From Candidatus Coatesiibacteriota bacterium (GTDB lineage Bacteria; RBG-13-66-14): a stretch of DNA of 6,815 bases. Below are positions 1 to 5,462 of this stretch, piece after piece. The notes beneath the pieces are model-generated. The model did not search any database. It was not told where the DNA came from and saw only the letters and a list, made by a program, of their open reading frames with translations. Numbering within the stretch: position 1 is the stretch's first letter; every line of letters begins with the position of its first letter. The stretch spans positions 1 through 6,815 of the forward strand of contig WJMB01000065.1 in the NCBI GenBank assembly GCA_014728185.1, read 5' to 3'. The position numbers and the translations under genes were made by a program.

Positions 1-313
1 AAAGACGGATGCACCCGAACAGCGAACACCTGCTCGGTGAGCCTTTCAATATCGGCCCTGCTTGGGAGCGGCTTGCCGGGCCGTCATCCCGCACCCGAAA
101 AAGCTGCGTTATTAGTAAACACTCAATTGATATGTCCTTATTGCCTGTTATTACGATATTTAGGAGTCAGCGGCAACCGGCTGTCGGGGCATGTGCAAGT
201 ATGCTGATATCTGGGTTCGCTAAGGATCAGGCCCGTAACAACCGCCACTTTTCGACTGCCCGTCTTGCGACAGGTATCTGATAATCATCACCCCTTTTAT
301 CAACATGATACAA

Positions 314-361
314 TCACGATCAGGTCCGGGCGGGGTATACCATCCCTTATACTGATCGTGA
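314..361. repeat. Perfect 10-bp inverted repeat with 28-bp spacer
   Basis: TCACGATCAG (314-323) is repeated as its exact reverse complement at 352-361. The spacer contains the 8-bp palindrome GGTATACC (334-341) and short G-run/C-run complementarity, so the element could fold as a long hairpin or serve as paired protein-binding half sites. No gene start lies close on either strand, so an operator role is unsupported. Confidence 0.5.
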
Positions 362-376
362 GTAAGATGCCAACAG

Positions 377-403
377 CAGGCTGTAGCTTGGTTTTTGAGC
401 CTG
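377..403. repeat. 6-bp inverted repeat, possible stem-loop
   Basis: CAGGCT (377-382) pairs with AGCCTG (398-403) across a 15-base loop containing five Ts in a row. It sits 16 bases after the 314-361 inverted repeat. A stem this short can occur by chance; it is listed because it is one of a cluster. Confidence 0.3.
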
Positions 404-448
404 AATCAGCTAGCCGGTCTCACGAGTTGACGACTTCCGCCGAGCATT

Positions 449-468
449 ATCGAGTCTTCCCACTCGAT
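449..468. repeat. 7-bp inverted repeat with 6-base loop
   Basis: ATCGAGT (449-455) and ACTCGAT (462-468) are exact reverse complements around the loop CTTCCC, with a possible extra T-G wobble pair at 448/469. CCGC (437-440) and GCGG (469-472) could add an outer stem if the left side bulges. No U-run follows, so it is not a standard intrinsic terminator on the + strand. Confidence 0.35.
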
Positions 469-720
469 GCGGCTCTATGTCTCTAGTCACAAATGTTGTC
501 CGGTATTCGGTGCTGATCCATAGTGAAATGCAATGGGCTAGTTGTCGCTCCCTGAACCCCGATTGAATGCATTCGGAACCGCGAGAACCCGCGGGGGCGG
601 CGGGGGTCCAGCTTCATTTTCCAACCGTAGATGCAATCTGTTTCACCCGCAGCGGCGCCGCAGCGACCATCAGTAAGCTGAGCATCAAATTGGGGATGCC
701 GACAAGACATGTGAAAACAA

Positions 721-740
721 CCCACGGCGAAAGCCGTGGG
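721..740. repeat. Perfect 8-bp hairpin with GAAA tetraloop
   Basis: CCCACGGC (721-728), loop GAAA (729-732) and GCCGTGGG (733-740) make a perfect stem capped by a stable GNRA tetraloop. Read on the minus strand, the stem is followed by TTGTTTTC, so it would work as an intrinsic terminator for leftward transcription. On the plus strand GGTAGTC follows, which does not. The 7-base word AAGACAT occurs on both sides (704-710 and 752-758). Short hairpins of this kind also occur at ends of IS200/IS605-type elements, but no transposase gene or fragment is visible here. Confidence 0.5.
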
Positions 741-856
741 GGTAGTCTTCTAAGACATATCTGGTCGCTCTCCAGTCCGTCGTCGGCGAAAACTCTTCGA
801 TATCCCCCGAGACGGTCCGCACTAAGGTGTAAAACCACTCCCGAGCCTGTTAAGCC

Positions 857-885
857 TTGTAACCTCAACGCGTCGATGATATATT
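857..885 (+). promoter_or_regulatory. Candidate sigma-70-type promoter for the GYF/RDD gene
   Basis: TTGTAA (857-862, 4 of 6 consensus bases) is followed after exactly 17 bases by TATATT (880-885, 5 of 6). A TG at 877-878 gives an extended -10 (TGaTATATT). The surroundings are the most A/T-rich in the region. Transcription would start near 892 and give a leader of about 140 bases before the ATG at 1034. Overlapping alternatives for the -10 (TATTAT, TATACT) exist, but the spacing favours the one given. Confidence 0.5.
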
Positions 886-952
886 ATACTTGAAAAGTAC
901 CGGCACGGCTTCGCAATACGACTTCGCAAGGATCGCGGGGTCGAATCCCGGG

Positions 953-989
953 GCGGGACGCTTCGAAGCAATCAAGCGGCGTGTCCTGC
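953..989 (+). promoter_or_regulatory. Possible stem-loop in the leader of the GYF/RDD gene
   Basis: GCGGGAC (953-959) pairs with GTCCTGC (983-989) with one G-U wobble. Inside lies an alternative inner stem CGCTT (959-963)/AAGCG (974-978) and the palindrome GCTTCGAAGC (960-969). Further down, CACCGC (1006-1011) can pair with GC-T-GGTG (1023-1029), which would cover the weak GGTGA in front of the ATG. The leader may therefore fold and affect translation. I recognise no known riboswitch class. Confidence 0.3.
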
Positions 990-1033
990 AAGACTAGAAT
1001 ACGTCCACCGCTGATAGGGCGGGCTGGTGATCC

Positions 1034-2353
1034 ATGGCCGATACATACATCTACGTCAACGGCGAGCAGCAGGGTCCGATCTCCATCGAAGAGATCAAGA
1101 ACATGGTCGAGGACGGCCGGATGGGTCCCGAGGACCAGGTCTGGATCCAGGCCCGCAACGAATGGGTCATGGCCCGCAACGTGGCCCAGTTCAAGCGGAT
1201 ATTCGACGCCCGCGGCGTGACAACCGAGGAACAGCCCGCCGCTCCCCGGGGCCTGCTCGTTTCGATCAACGGTGAGCAGTACGGCCCCTACCCGGCCACC
1301 CAACTGATCGAGTTCATTCTCGAGGGCCGCCTGAGCCGCCAAGACTTCGTCTGGATCGAGCGCCACGAGAAGTGGTTCGAACTGCAAAAGATCGTCCAGT
1401 TCCGCCAGGCCTTCGAGAAGCGGGAAGCGGCCGAGGGAGTGACGAAGGACGCAACCGCGGGGGAAGCCGAAGCCGCACCGACCTCCGCCTCCGAGGCCTC
1501 CGCTGAAGAGCAGGATACGGCCGCCTCCCCAACCGAATCGAAGACCGAAGAGTCAGCCGTTCCGGCGGATGATCGCGGAGCCGAAGAGCCTCCACCCGCT
1601 GCGGAAGCAACCGCACCGCCCGCCCAGACGGAGAAGAAAGCCGCCGAACCGGAAACGGGACCAGTCCCCGACAGCGACTGGTCGACCTTCGTCGGTGAGG
1701 ATGAAGATGGGGCGCGCCCCCGCGTGACCGACGCCGACATCGTCCGCCGGGCCTTCTCCGATCGTCCCGGTGAGGCCGGCAGCGCCATGGGGACCATCGG
1801 CGATTTCGTGACCACCCCCGGCGGCGACGAACCGCCGGTCAAAGACGACTACGTCGACCCCACCGAGCTGCCCCTGATGAAGACCAACGCGGCCAAGCGG
1901 CTGGGCGGACTGGTCTGGGATATCGGCATCTGTTTCATCTCAGTGGCCCTGCTGGGCATCATCTTCTACCTGCTGCACTCGGTCTTCAAGGACGTGCTCT
2001 TCTTCCGCGTCTTCAACCCCAAAGACACCATGAGCATTCTCGAGGGCGCCGGGTTCCTCGAAAATCTATCCCAAACCTTCATCTTCATCTCCATCGGCCT
2101 GATCGCCTTCTACCTGCTGATGCGCGACGCCATCTTCGGCCGTCGCTCCCCGGGCAAGCGCCTGGCCGGGTTGCGGATCGTCGACCGGGTGACCAAGCAG
2201 CCGCCGGGCATCGGCAAGCTGATCCTGCGCAACCTCACCGTCGTCACCATCGCCCCGCTGATCATCGAATTCATCCTCGTGCTGGCCGACAAGAAGGGCC
2301 TGCGCATCGGCGACCGCCTCTCCCGCACCCAGGTGGTGGACAGCCTGGAGTAG
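1034..2353 (+). CDS. Tandem GYF_2 and RDD-domain membrane protein
   Basis: A 439-residue protein with three parts. Two GYF_2-type domains come first, at about residues 5-57 and 75-129. Each opens with the motif NGEQ-x-GP (9-15 and 79-85) and contains a VWI motif and a later W/F typical of the fold. Residues 130-280 form an Ala/Glu/Pro-rich acidic linker that is probably disordered. Residues 285-437 match the RDD family: KRLGGLVWD at the first membrane helix (about 293-314), a second helix (344-362) followed by RDAIFG and SPGKRLAGLRIVD (372-384), then LILRN and a third helix (about 401-418). No signal peptide is seen, so the GYF domains should face the cytoplasm. GYF domains generally bind proline-rich peptides; RDD proteins are poorly understood, with ion transport reported for some. 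The ATG at 1034 has only a weak GGTGA nearby, but the GYF domain begins right after it, so the start is credible. Confidence 0.9.
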   Translation: MADTYIYVNGEQQGPISIEEIKNMVEDGRMGPEDQVWIQARNEWVMARNVAQFKRIFDARGVTTEEQPAAPRGLLVSINGEQYGPYPATQLIEFILEGRLSRQDFVWIERHEKWFELQKIVQFRQAFEKREAAEGVTKDATAGEAEAAPTSASEASAEEQDTAASPTESKTEESAVPADDRGAEEPPPAAEATAPPAQTEKKAAEPETGPVPDSDWSTFVGEDEDGARPRVTDADIVRRAFSDRPGEAGSAMGTIGDFVTTPGGDEPPVKDDYVDPTELPLMKTNAAKRLGGLVWDIGICFISVALLGIIFYLLHSVFKDVLFFRVFNPKDTMSILEGAGFLENLSQTFIFISIGLIAFYLLMRDAIFGRRSPGKRLAGLRIVDRVTKQPPGIGKLILRNLTVVTIAPLIIEFILVLADKKGLRIGDRLSRTQVVDSLE

Positions 2354-2360
2354 CTCCAGG
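2344..2360 (+). terminator. Inverted repeat around the stop codon, weak terminator-like hairpin
   Basis: CCTGGAG (2344-2350) and CTCCAGG (2354-2360) are perfect reverse complements with the TAG stop codon as the three-base loop. No U-run follows, so this is not a classic intrinsic terminator. It could slow RNA decay or affect termination of translation, or simply be chance in GC-rich DNA. Confidence 0.3.
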
Positions 2361-2544
2361 ACCTGTATCACGCCTGGTGCAGCCTACCAAAACCGTTTGC
2401 GGTCAACGACCGAGCGGGATTATGCAACACAACCCGGCATAGCACTTGGCATACCCAGGATGACGTCGAAACGCTCTCTGGTATCGGCGGCCGATTGAGC
2501 CGCGGTCAAGCCAACTGACGCCGCGACAACCAAAAACCACTACT
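2361..2544. other. Intergenic gap without a recognisable gene
   Basis: No gene is seen. Small stems occur: CGGTC/GACCG (2400-2412, loop AAC; competes with ACCG/CGGT at 2392-2403) and GCGGC/GCCGC (2487-2503, 7-base loop). A TATGAT at 2550-2555 resembles a -10 box, but no -35 lies at the usual distance. There is no purine-rich ribosome binding site before the GTG at 2545 or the ATG at 2551. Confidence 0.5.
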
Positions 2545-4380
2545 GTGAATATGATACAAAAAGAACCCGACGGGGGAGCAGCCTCCCCCGTCGGTTTATC
2601 AACCGGTTTATCAGCAGAACTTGAATCGAACGACGGTGTGGTCCGGTCTCCTTCGTGGACCCCGCTGCTCTATCTGCTCGCCGCTTTGGCCGTCTTCGTC
2701 GTCTATGCGCTAACGTCGGCTCCGGGAACGGTTATCCTGGAGAGCAACTACGACCTCACCGTGGCCGCCCGACACCTGGGCTGCGCCCATTCTCCGGGCT
2801 ACCCGCTCCATTCGCTCTTCGCCCACCCCCTCTGCGCCGTGGGACCCTGGGGCGCCGTCTTCGCCGTCAACCTGCTCAGCGGACTCTGGGGAGCCCTGGC
2901 CGTCTTCCTGCTGGCGCTCTTCCTGGAGAAGCTGGGCTGCCGGCCCCTCGCGGCGCTCAGCGGGGCGCTGCTCTTCGCCTTCAGCGCCACCTTTTGGAGC
3001 CAGGCCGGGCTGACCGAGGTCTACACCCAGCATCTGGCGCTGACCATCGTCGCCCTCTACGCCGCTCTGGCGGCTTCACGTTCGGCGCTGGCCGATGAGC
3101 CCGATCGCAGGCCGACCCTGGCCCTGGGTCTGCTCACCGGCCTGCTGGTGGTCAGCCACAACGCCGCGCTGACCTACCTGCCTGCTCTGGCGCTGCTGGC
3201 CCTGCCGGCGCTCAAGCGTCTCGACGCCCGCGGCTGGGCGCTGTTCATCGTCGCCGGCGCCCTGGGCTTTTCCGTCTACCTCTATCTGCCCCTTCGCGCG
3301 GCAACGGATCCGCCGATCAACTGGTCGGCTCCGAACACTTGGCACGGCTTCTGGAGCGGATTGAGCCACGACGTCTACGTCGATCACGGGGTGGGACGCA
3401 GCCTGAGCCTGCTGGGTGATCAGGCCGCCTGGATCGCCCAGACCTGGTGGGGCGATCTGGCCCCGGGGGTGTCACTGCTCGGTCTGGCCGGGCTGTTTTA
3501 CGCCGCCCGCGGCAGGCGCCGACTGCTGTGGACCCTGCTGCTCCTGCTGCTGCTGCCCGCCCTGGGCCTGCTGCTGGCCCACAACCAGGACCTGGTCGAG
3601 CTGCGCGGCTCCGACGAGACCTTCCTGATCACTGGCGCGCTGGTGCTCTGCATCGGCCTGGCCCTGGGCCTGGAGAAGCTCGGCGAAGCGTTGTCCGAAC
3701 GGCGAATTCTGAGTCGGCTGATCCCCCTTCTCGGCTTGGCCGCCGCCGCCGGGACCGCGGCCTTCTCCCTGCCCCGGGCCGATCTTTCCCAGCGCCGCAC
3801 CGCCGAGGAGATCGGCGCCGACGTCGTCGGCCAGTCGCCGTACCGGGCGGTGCTGGCGGTTTCCCTGGTCAGCTCCGACGCGATCTACTTCGACAACCTG
3901 GTCCGCCTGGAGGTTCGCGATCAGCGCCCCGACCTGGCGCTCAGTTCTGCTTACCAGCCCAGCGAGCCCTGGTACCAGCGGGAGCTGGCCGCCCGGGGTC
4001 GCCTCCTGGTCCCCGACGCTGAGCTGGTGCGTGAGCTGTGGCGACAAACGATCGGCGCTCCGGGCCCCTTCATCGCCCAGGGGTTCTTCGCCCGCGAGTA
4101 CAACCAGGCGCTGGCCGAACTCAACCAGCGGCCCCTGGCCGTGGCGGTGGTGCGGGATTACTTCGAGCACTACTTCCTGGCCGGCGCCACCGGCCGCGAC
4201 GGTTTCCGTCCCGTCGACCTGCTGGAGATCTATCCGCCGCCGGGCGGCGCCGCGCCGATCGACTCGCATACGACCCCGCCCGTCGCCCTGCGGCGCTACC
4301 GCCCCGCCGGCGGAACACACAAATACGACCGGGCGGCCGACGAGTTCTACCACTGGCGCGACGAACTCGGCGGGGAATAG
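2545..4380 (+). CDS. DUF2723 / GT117-like polytopic membrane glycosyltransferase
   Basis: Up to 611 residues from GTG 2545. The N-terminal two thirds is hydrophobic with many membrane helices (first at about 40-58; a leucine-rich one near 328-345). It carries DUF2723 family marks: an acidic first loop followed by AARHLGCAHSPGYPLHS (HSPGYP at 82-87, family usually HPPGYP), VNLLSG (108-113) and TEVYTQ (157-162). The C-terminal part (about 400-611) is soluble-like, with SSDAIYFDN around residue 445, RPDL (461-464) and PWYQREL (475-481), also typical. Family members include human TMEM260, a protein O-mannosyltransferase (CAZy GT117); they use lipid-linked sugar at the outer face of the membrane. 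The usual GDSGE acidic motif appears altered to ESNYD here (66-70). The start is uncertain: no Shine-Dalgarno precedes 2545 or 2551, residues 1-36 look unconserved, and a terminator-like hairpin lies at 2567-2594. GTG 2638 (580 residues) starts just before helix 1 and is a good alternative. Confidence 0.85.
   Translation: MNMIQKEPDGGAASPVGLSTGLSAELESNDGVVRSPSWTPLLYLLAALAVFVVYALTSAPGTVILESNYDLTVAARHLGCAHSPGYPLHSLFAHPLCAVGPWGAVFAVNLLSGLWGALAVFLLALFLEKLGCRPLAALSGALLFAFSATFWSQAGLTEVYTQHLALTIVALYAALAASRSALADEPDRRPTLALGLLTGLLVVSHNAALTYLPALALLALPALKRLDARGWALFIVAGALGFSVYLYLPLRAATDPPINWSAPNTWHGFWSGLSHDVYVDHGVGRSLSLLGDQAAWIAQTWWGDLAPGVSLLGLAGLFYAARGRRRLLWTLLLLLLLPALGLLLAHNQDLVELRGSDETFLITGALVLCIGLALGLEKLGEALSERRILSRLIPLLGLAAAAGTAAFSLPRADLSQRRTAEEIGADVVGQSPYRAVLAVSLVSSDAIYFDNLVRLEVRDQRPDLALSSAYQPSEPWYQRELAARGRLLVPDAELVRELWRQTIGAPGPFIAQGFFAREYNQALAELNQRPLAVAVVRDYFEHYFLAGATGRDGFRPVDLLEIYPPPGGAAPIDSHTTPPVALRRYRPAGGTHKYDRAADEFYHWRDELGGE
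2567..2594. terminator. Perfect 12-bp terminator-like hairpin in the 5' end of the DUF2723 gene
   Basis: CCGACGGGGGAG (2567-2578) and its exact reverse complement (2583-2594) flank a four-base loop CAGC. On the + strand it is followed by TTTATC and preceded by five As, the layout of a bidirectional intrinsic terminator. On the minus strand it is followed by GTTCTTTTTG, a stronger U-tract. It most simply ends the GYF/RDD transcript, 214 bases after its stop. If the 2545 start is right, it would instead lie within codons 8-17 and could attenuate expression. Confidence 0.6.
2592..2613 (+). repeat. Direct repeat of 10 bp, period 12
   Basis: CGGTTTATCA occurs at 2592-2601 and again at 2604-2613, starting in the right foot of the hairpin. 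The junction forms the palindrome AACCGGTT (2601-2608). If translated it gives the internal repeat GLST/GLSA. It is much more A/T-rich than the rest of the gene, which supports its being non-coding. Confidence 0.4.
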
Positions 4381-4386
4381 GATTGC

Positions 4387-4415
4387 TTGACGCAGGGCGG
4401 TTGTTCTGCTAAACT
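4387..4415 (+). promoter_or_regulatory. Sigma-70-type promoter of secG with extended -10
   Basis: TTGACG (4387-4392, 5 of 6 consensus) is separated by exactly 17 bases from TAAACT (4410-4415, 4 of 6), and a TG at 4407-4408 gives an extended -10. It begins six bases after the DUF2723 stop codon. The predicted transcript start, near 4422, leaves a 5' untranslated region of about 37 bases. This argues that secG and probably the genes after it are transcribed separately from the glycosyltransferase. Confidence 0.65.
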
Positions 4416-4448
4416 TCGCCCGCTCAAGCGACTACCCGTCTCTGAATC

Positions 4449-4455
4449 GGAGGAG
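4449..4455 (+). promoter_or_regulatory. Ribosome binding site that decides the secG start
   Basis: GGAGGAG lies directly before the TTG at 4459, with five bases between the GGAGG core and the start codon. This is the best Shine-Dalgarno in the window. It fixes TTG 4459 as the start and excludes the upstream in-frame TTG at 4387, which lies inside the promoter. Confidence 0.8.
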
Positions 4456-4458
4456 AAG

Positions 4459-4881
4459 TTGATCACCGTTCTGATCGTCATTCACGTGCTGATCTGCATC
4501 GCCCTGGCCATCGTAGTGCTCCTGCAGGCTGGCAAGGGCGGCGGACTCTCTGGGGCCTTCGGCGGCGCCGGGGCTCAGACCGTCCTCGGCAAACGCGGCG
4601 CGGCCACCTTCCTGTCCAGGCTGACCCGCTGGGTGGCCGTGGGCTTCATGCTGCTCTCCCTGGGTCTGGCCTTCATCTACTCATCCCCCAACACCACGGT
4701 GGCCCCCATCGAGGATCAGGCCGCCGAAGAGGGTGAAGAGGCCGCAGCGGACGGCGAGGGCCAACCCGCCGACGGTGAAGCCGAGGAAGCCGCCGAGCCC
4801 GCCGAGCCGAGCACCGAGGGCGCTGCGCAACCCGCCGTTCCCGGCGGCACGACCATGCCGGACACCGGCGGCGGCGAGTAG
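4459..4881 (+). CDS. secG: Protein translocase subunit SecG
   Basis: A 140-residue SecG, the small auxiliary subunit of the SecYEG channel in the inner membrane, which assists SecA-driven export. Two membrane helices (about 2-22 and 57-74) flank the family signature: LLQAGKGGGLSGAFGG (21-36), then QTVLGKRGAATFLSRLT (40-56), with the cytoplasmic loop rich in glycine. The start is the TTG at 4459, preceded by GGAGGAG. A longer frame from 4387 would add 24 residues encoded by the promoter and ribosome binding site and would place charged residues before helix 1. After the second helix, residues 78-140 form an acidic low-complexity tail rich in Glu, Ala, Pro and Gly. SecG proteins of many bacteria have such tails, though this one makes up nearly half of the protein. 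The next gene begins 96 bp downstream. Confidence 0.93.
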   Translation: MITVLIVIHVLICIALAIVVLLQAGKGGGLSGAFGGAGAQTVLGKRGAATFLSRLTRWVAVGFMLLSLGLAFIYSSPNTTVAPIEDQAAEEGEEAAADGEGQPADGEAEEAAEPAEPSTEGAAQPAVPGGTTMPDTGGGE

Positions 4882-4977
4882 CGTCTCGAGTTGGATTAAA
4901 GCCTATCCCGCCCGCTTTCACCGGCAAGCCGATTTCATCTCGGCCGGTCCCGCGGTGACAGGTGAGGGAGTCAGAGG

Positions 4978-5436
4978 ATGAAAAAGCTGCTGCTTTGCAT
5001 CGTGATCCTCGCCGCCGTCGGCGTCGCGCAGGACCTCAACGCCGACATCGACGCCTGGCTGGCCGAGGAGGGCTTCGAGGTCGTCACCTACGACGACGAA
5101 CCCGGCACCTGGTACCTGGGCACTACCGGCGACAACATGGGCGCCATCCCTTGCATCATCTACACCCAGCAGGGCTTCGTCTGCTTCCAGACCGTCATCG
5201 CGCCCATCCCGCCCCACAGCCACGGCGACCTCAACGCTTTGAAGGACGAACTCCTGGCCATCGGCTTGGAGAACTACCTGGTCAAGGCGGTCATCAACTC
5301 CGTCGACGAAGTCGAGCTCCAGGCGGAGATGCCGGCGGCCCAGCTCTCCCAGGAGGATTTCACCACGGCCCTCTATCTGGTCCTGGGCACAGCCGACGCC
5401 GAGTATAACCGCATTCTCGAGTACGTCTACCGCTGA
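4978..5436 (+). CDS. Exported small protein, possibly YbjN-like
   Basis: A 152-residue protein with a clear signal peptide: MKK, a hydrophobic stretch (4-16) and a likely signal peptidase I site after GVA (residues 15-17). The mature part starts with an amphipathic helix (IDAWLAEEGFEV), continues with strands (GTWYLGTTGDN; CIIYTQQGFVCFQTVIAP), a second helix (LNALKDELLAIGL), strands (VKAVIN; EVELQAEMPA) and a long C-terminal helix (SQEDFTTALYLVLGTADAEYNRIL). This order of elements, and the pattern of an acidic strand followed by a long terminal helix, resemble the YbjN/type III secretion chaperone-like fold. That is a pattern match by eye, not a proven homology. Those proteins are usually cytoplasmic, so the signal peptide is notable. 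The start is supported by purine-rich GGTGAGGGAG (4961-4970). The stop is 26 bp before the next gene, which suggests co-transcription. Function unknown. Confidence 0.75.
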   Translation: MKKLLLCIVILAAVGVAQDLNADIDAWLAEEGFEVVTYDDEPGTWYLGTTGDNMGAIPCIIYTQQGFVCFQTVIAPIPPHSHGDLNALKDELLAIGLENYLVKAVINSVDEVELQAEMPAAQLSQEDFTTALYLVLGTADAEYNRILEYVYR

Positions 5437-5451
5437 ACTCCACAGACAACA

Positions 5452-5457
5452 GGGAGG
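5452..5457 (+). promoter_or_regulatory. Ribosome binding site of the propeller protein gene
   Basis: GGGAGG lies five bases before the ATG at 5463, within the 26-bp gap after the previous gene. It fixes the start of a gene that has no stop codon in the window. Confidence 0.7.
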
Positions 5458-5462
5458 GGCCG

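Larger units (their letters stand above)
1..879. other. Gene-poor, lower-GC region with several inverted repeats
   Basis: No reading frame here looks like a gene. The longest open stretches are about 70-108 codons, lack a good ribosome binding site, show no recognisable domain and have mixed, arginine/serine-rich composition. Sampled lines give roughly 42-57% GC, clearly below the coding DNA to the right. The region contains inverted repeats at 314-361, 377-403, 449-468 and 721-740, an imperfect one at 257-276, and 10-bp palindromes at 565-574 and 652-661. It could be decayed DNA, the remains of a mobile element, or a structured non-coding RNA locus; the sequence alone does not decide. A gene entering from the left edge cannot be excluded, because two forward frames stay open from base 1 to about 210-280, but neither peptide is recognisable. 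Confidence 0.6.

Noticed and set aside
427..453. TTGACG followed by TATCGA as a possible promoter
   Set aside because: The spacing is only 15 bases, the -10 match is poor, and no gene follows.
567..893. Open frame of 108 codons on the + strand in the left region
   Set aside because: No ribosome binding site or recognisable domain. It reads through the 721-740 hairpin and the promoter at 857-885, and its codon use differs from the real genes.
909..929. Two copies of CTTCGCAA, 13 bases apart, considered as a CRISPR or iteron fragment
   Set aside because: Only two short copies, with no further units nearby.
931..960. tRNA T-arm-like sequence (GGGGTCGAATCCC) near 937-949
   Set aside because: The 7-base loop reads GTCGAAT and only about four stem pairs form. 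No matching acceptor strand, D-arm or anticodon arm lies upstream, and no CCA follows.
1288..1842. Ser-rich open frame of 184 codons on the minus strand opposite the GYF/RDD linker
   Set aside because: It is the mirror of the Ala/Glu/Pro-rich linker codons; no ribosome binding site or domain.
3472..4353. Long open frame of 293 codons on the minus strand inside the DUF2723 gene
   Set aside because: It is antisense to a well-supported gene. High GC removes stop codons in opposite frames, and the peptide is a Gln/Gly/Ala-rich low-complexity sequence without a domain.
4387..4458. 24-residue N-terminal extension of SecG from an upstream in-frame TTG
   Set aside because: It is encoded by the promoter (-35 at 4387-4392, -10 at 4410-4415) and by the ribosome binding site at 4449-4455. 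SecG proteins begin directly with the first membrane helix, as they do from TTG 4459.
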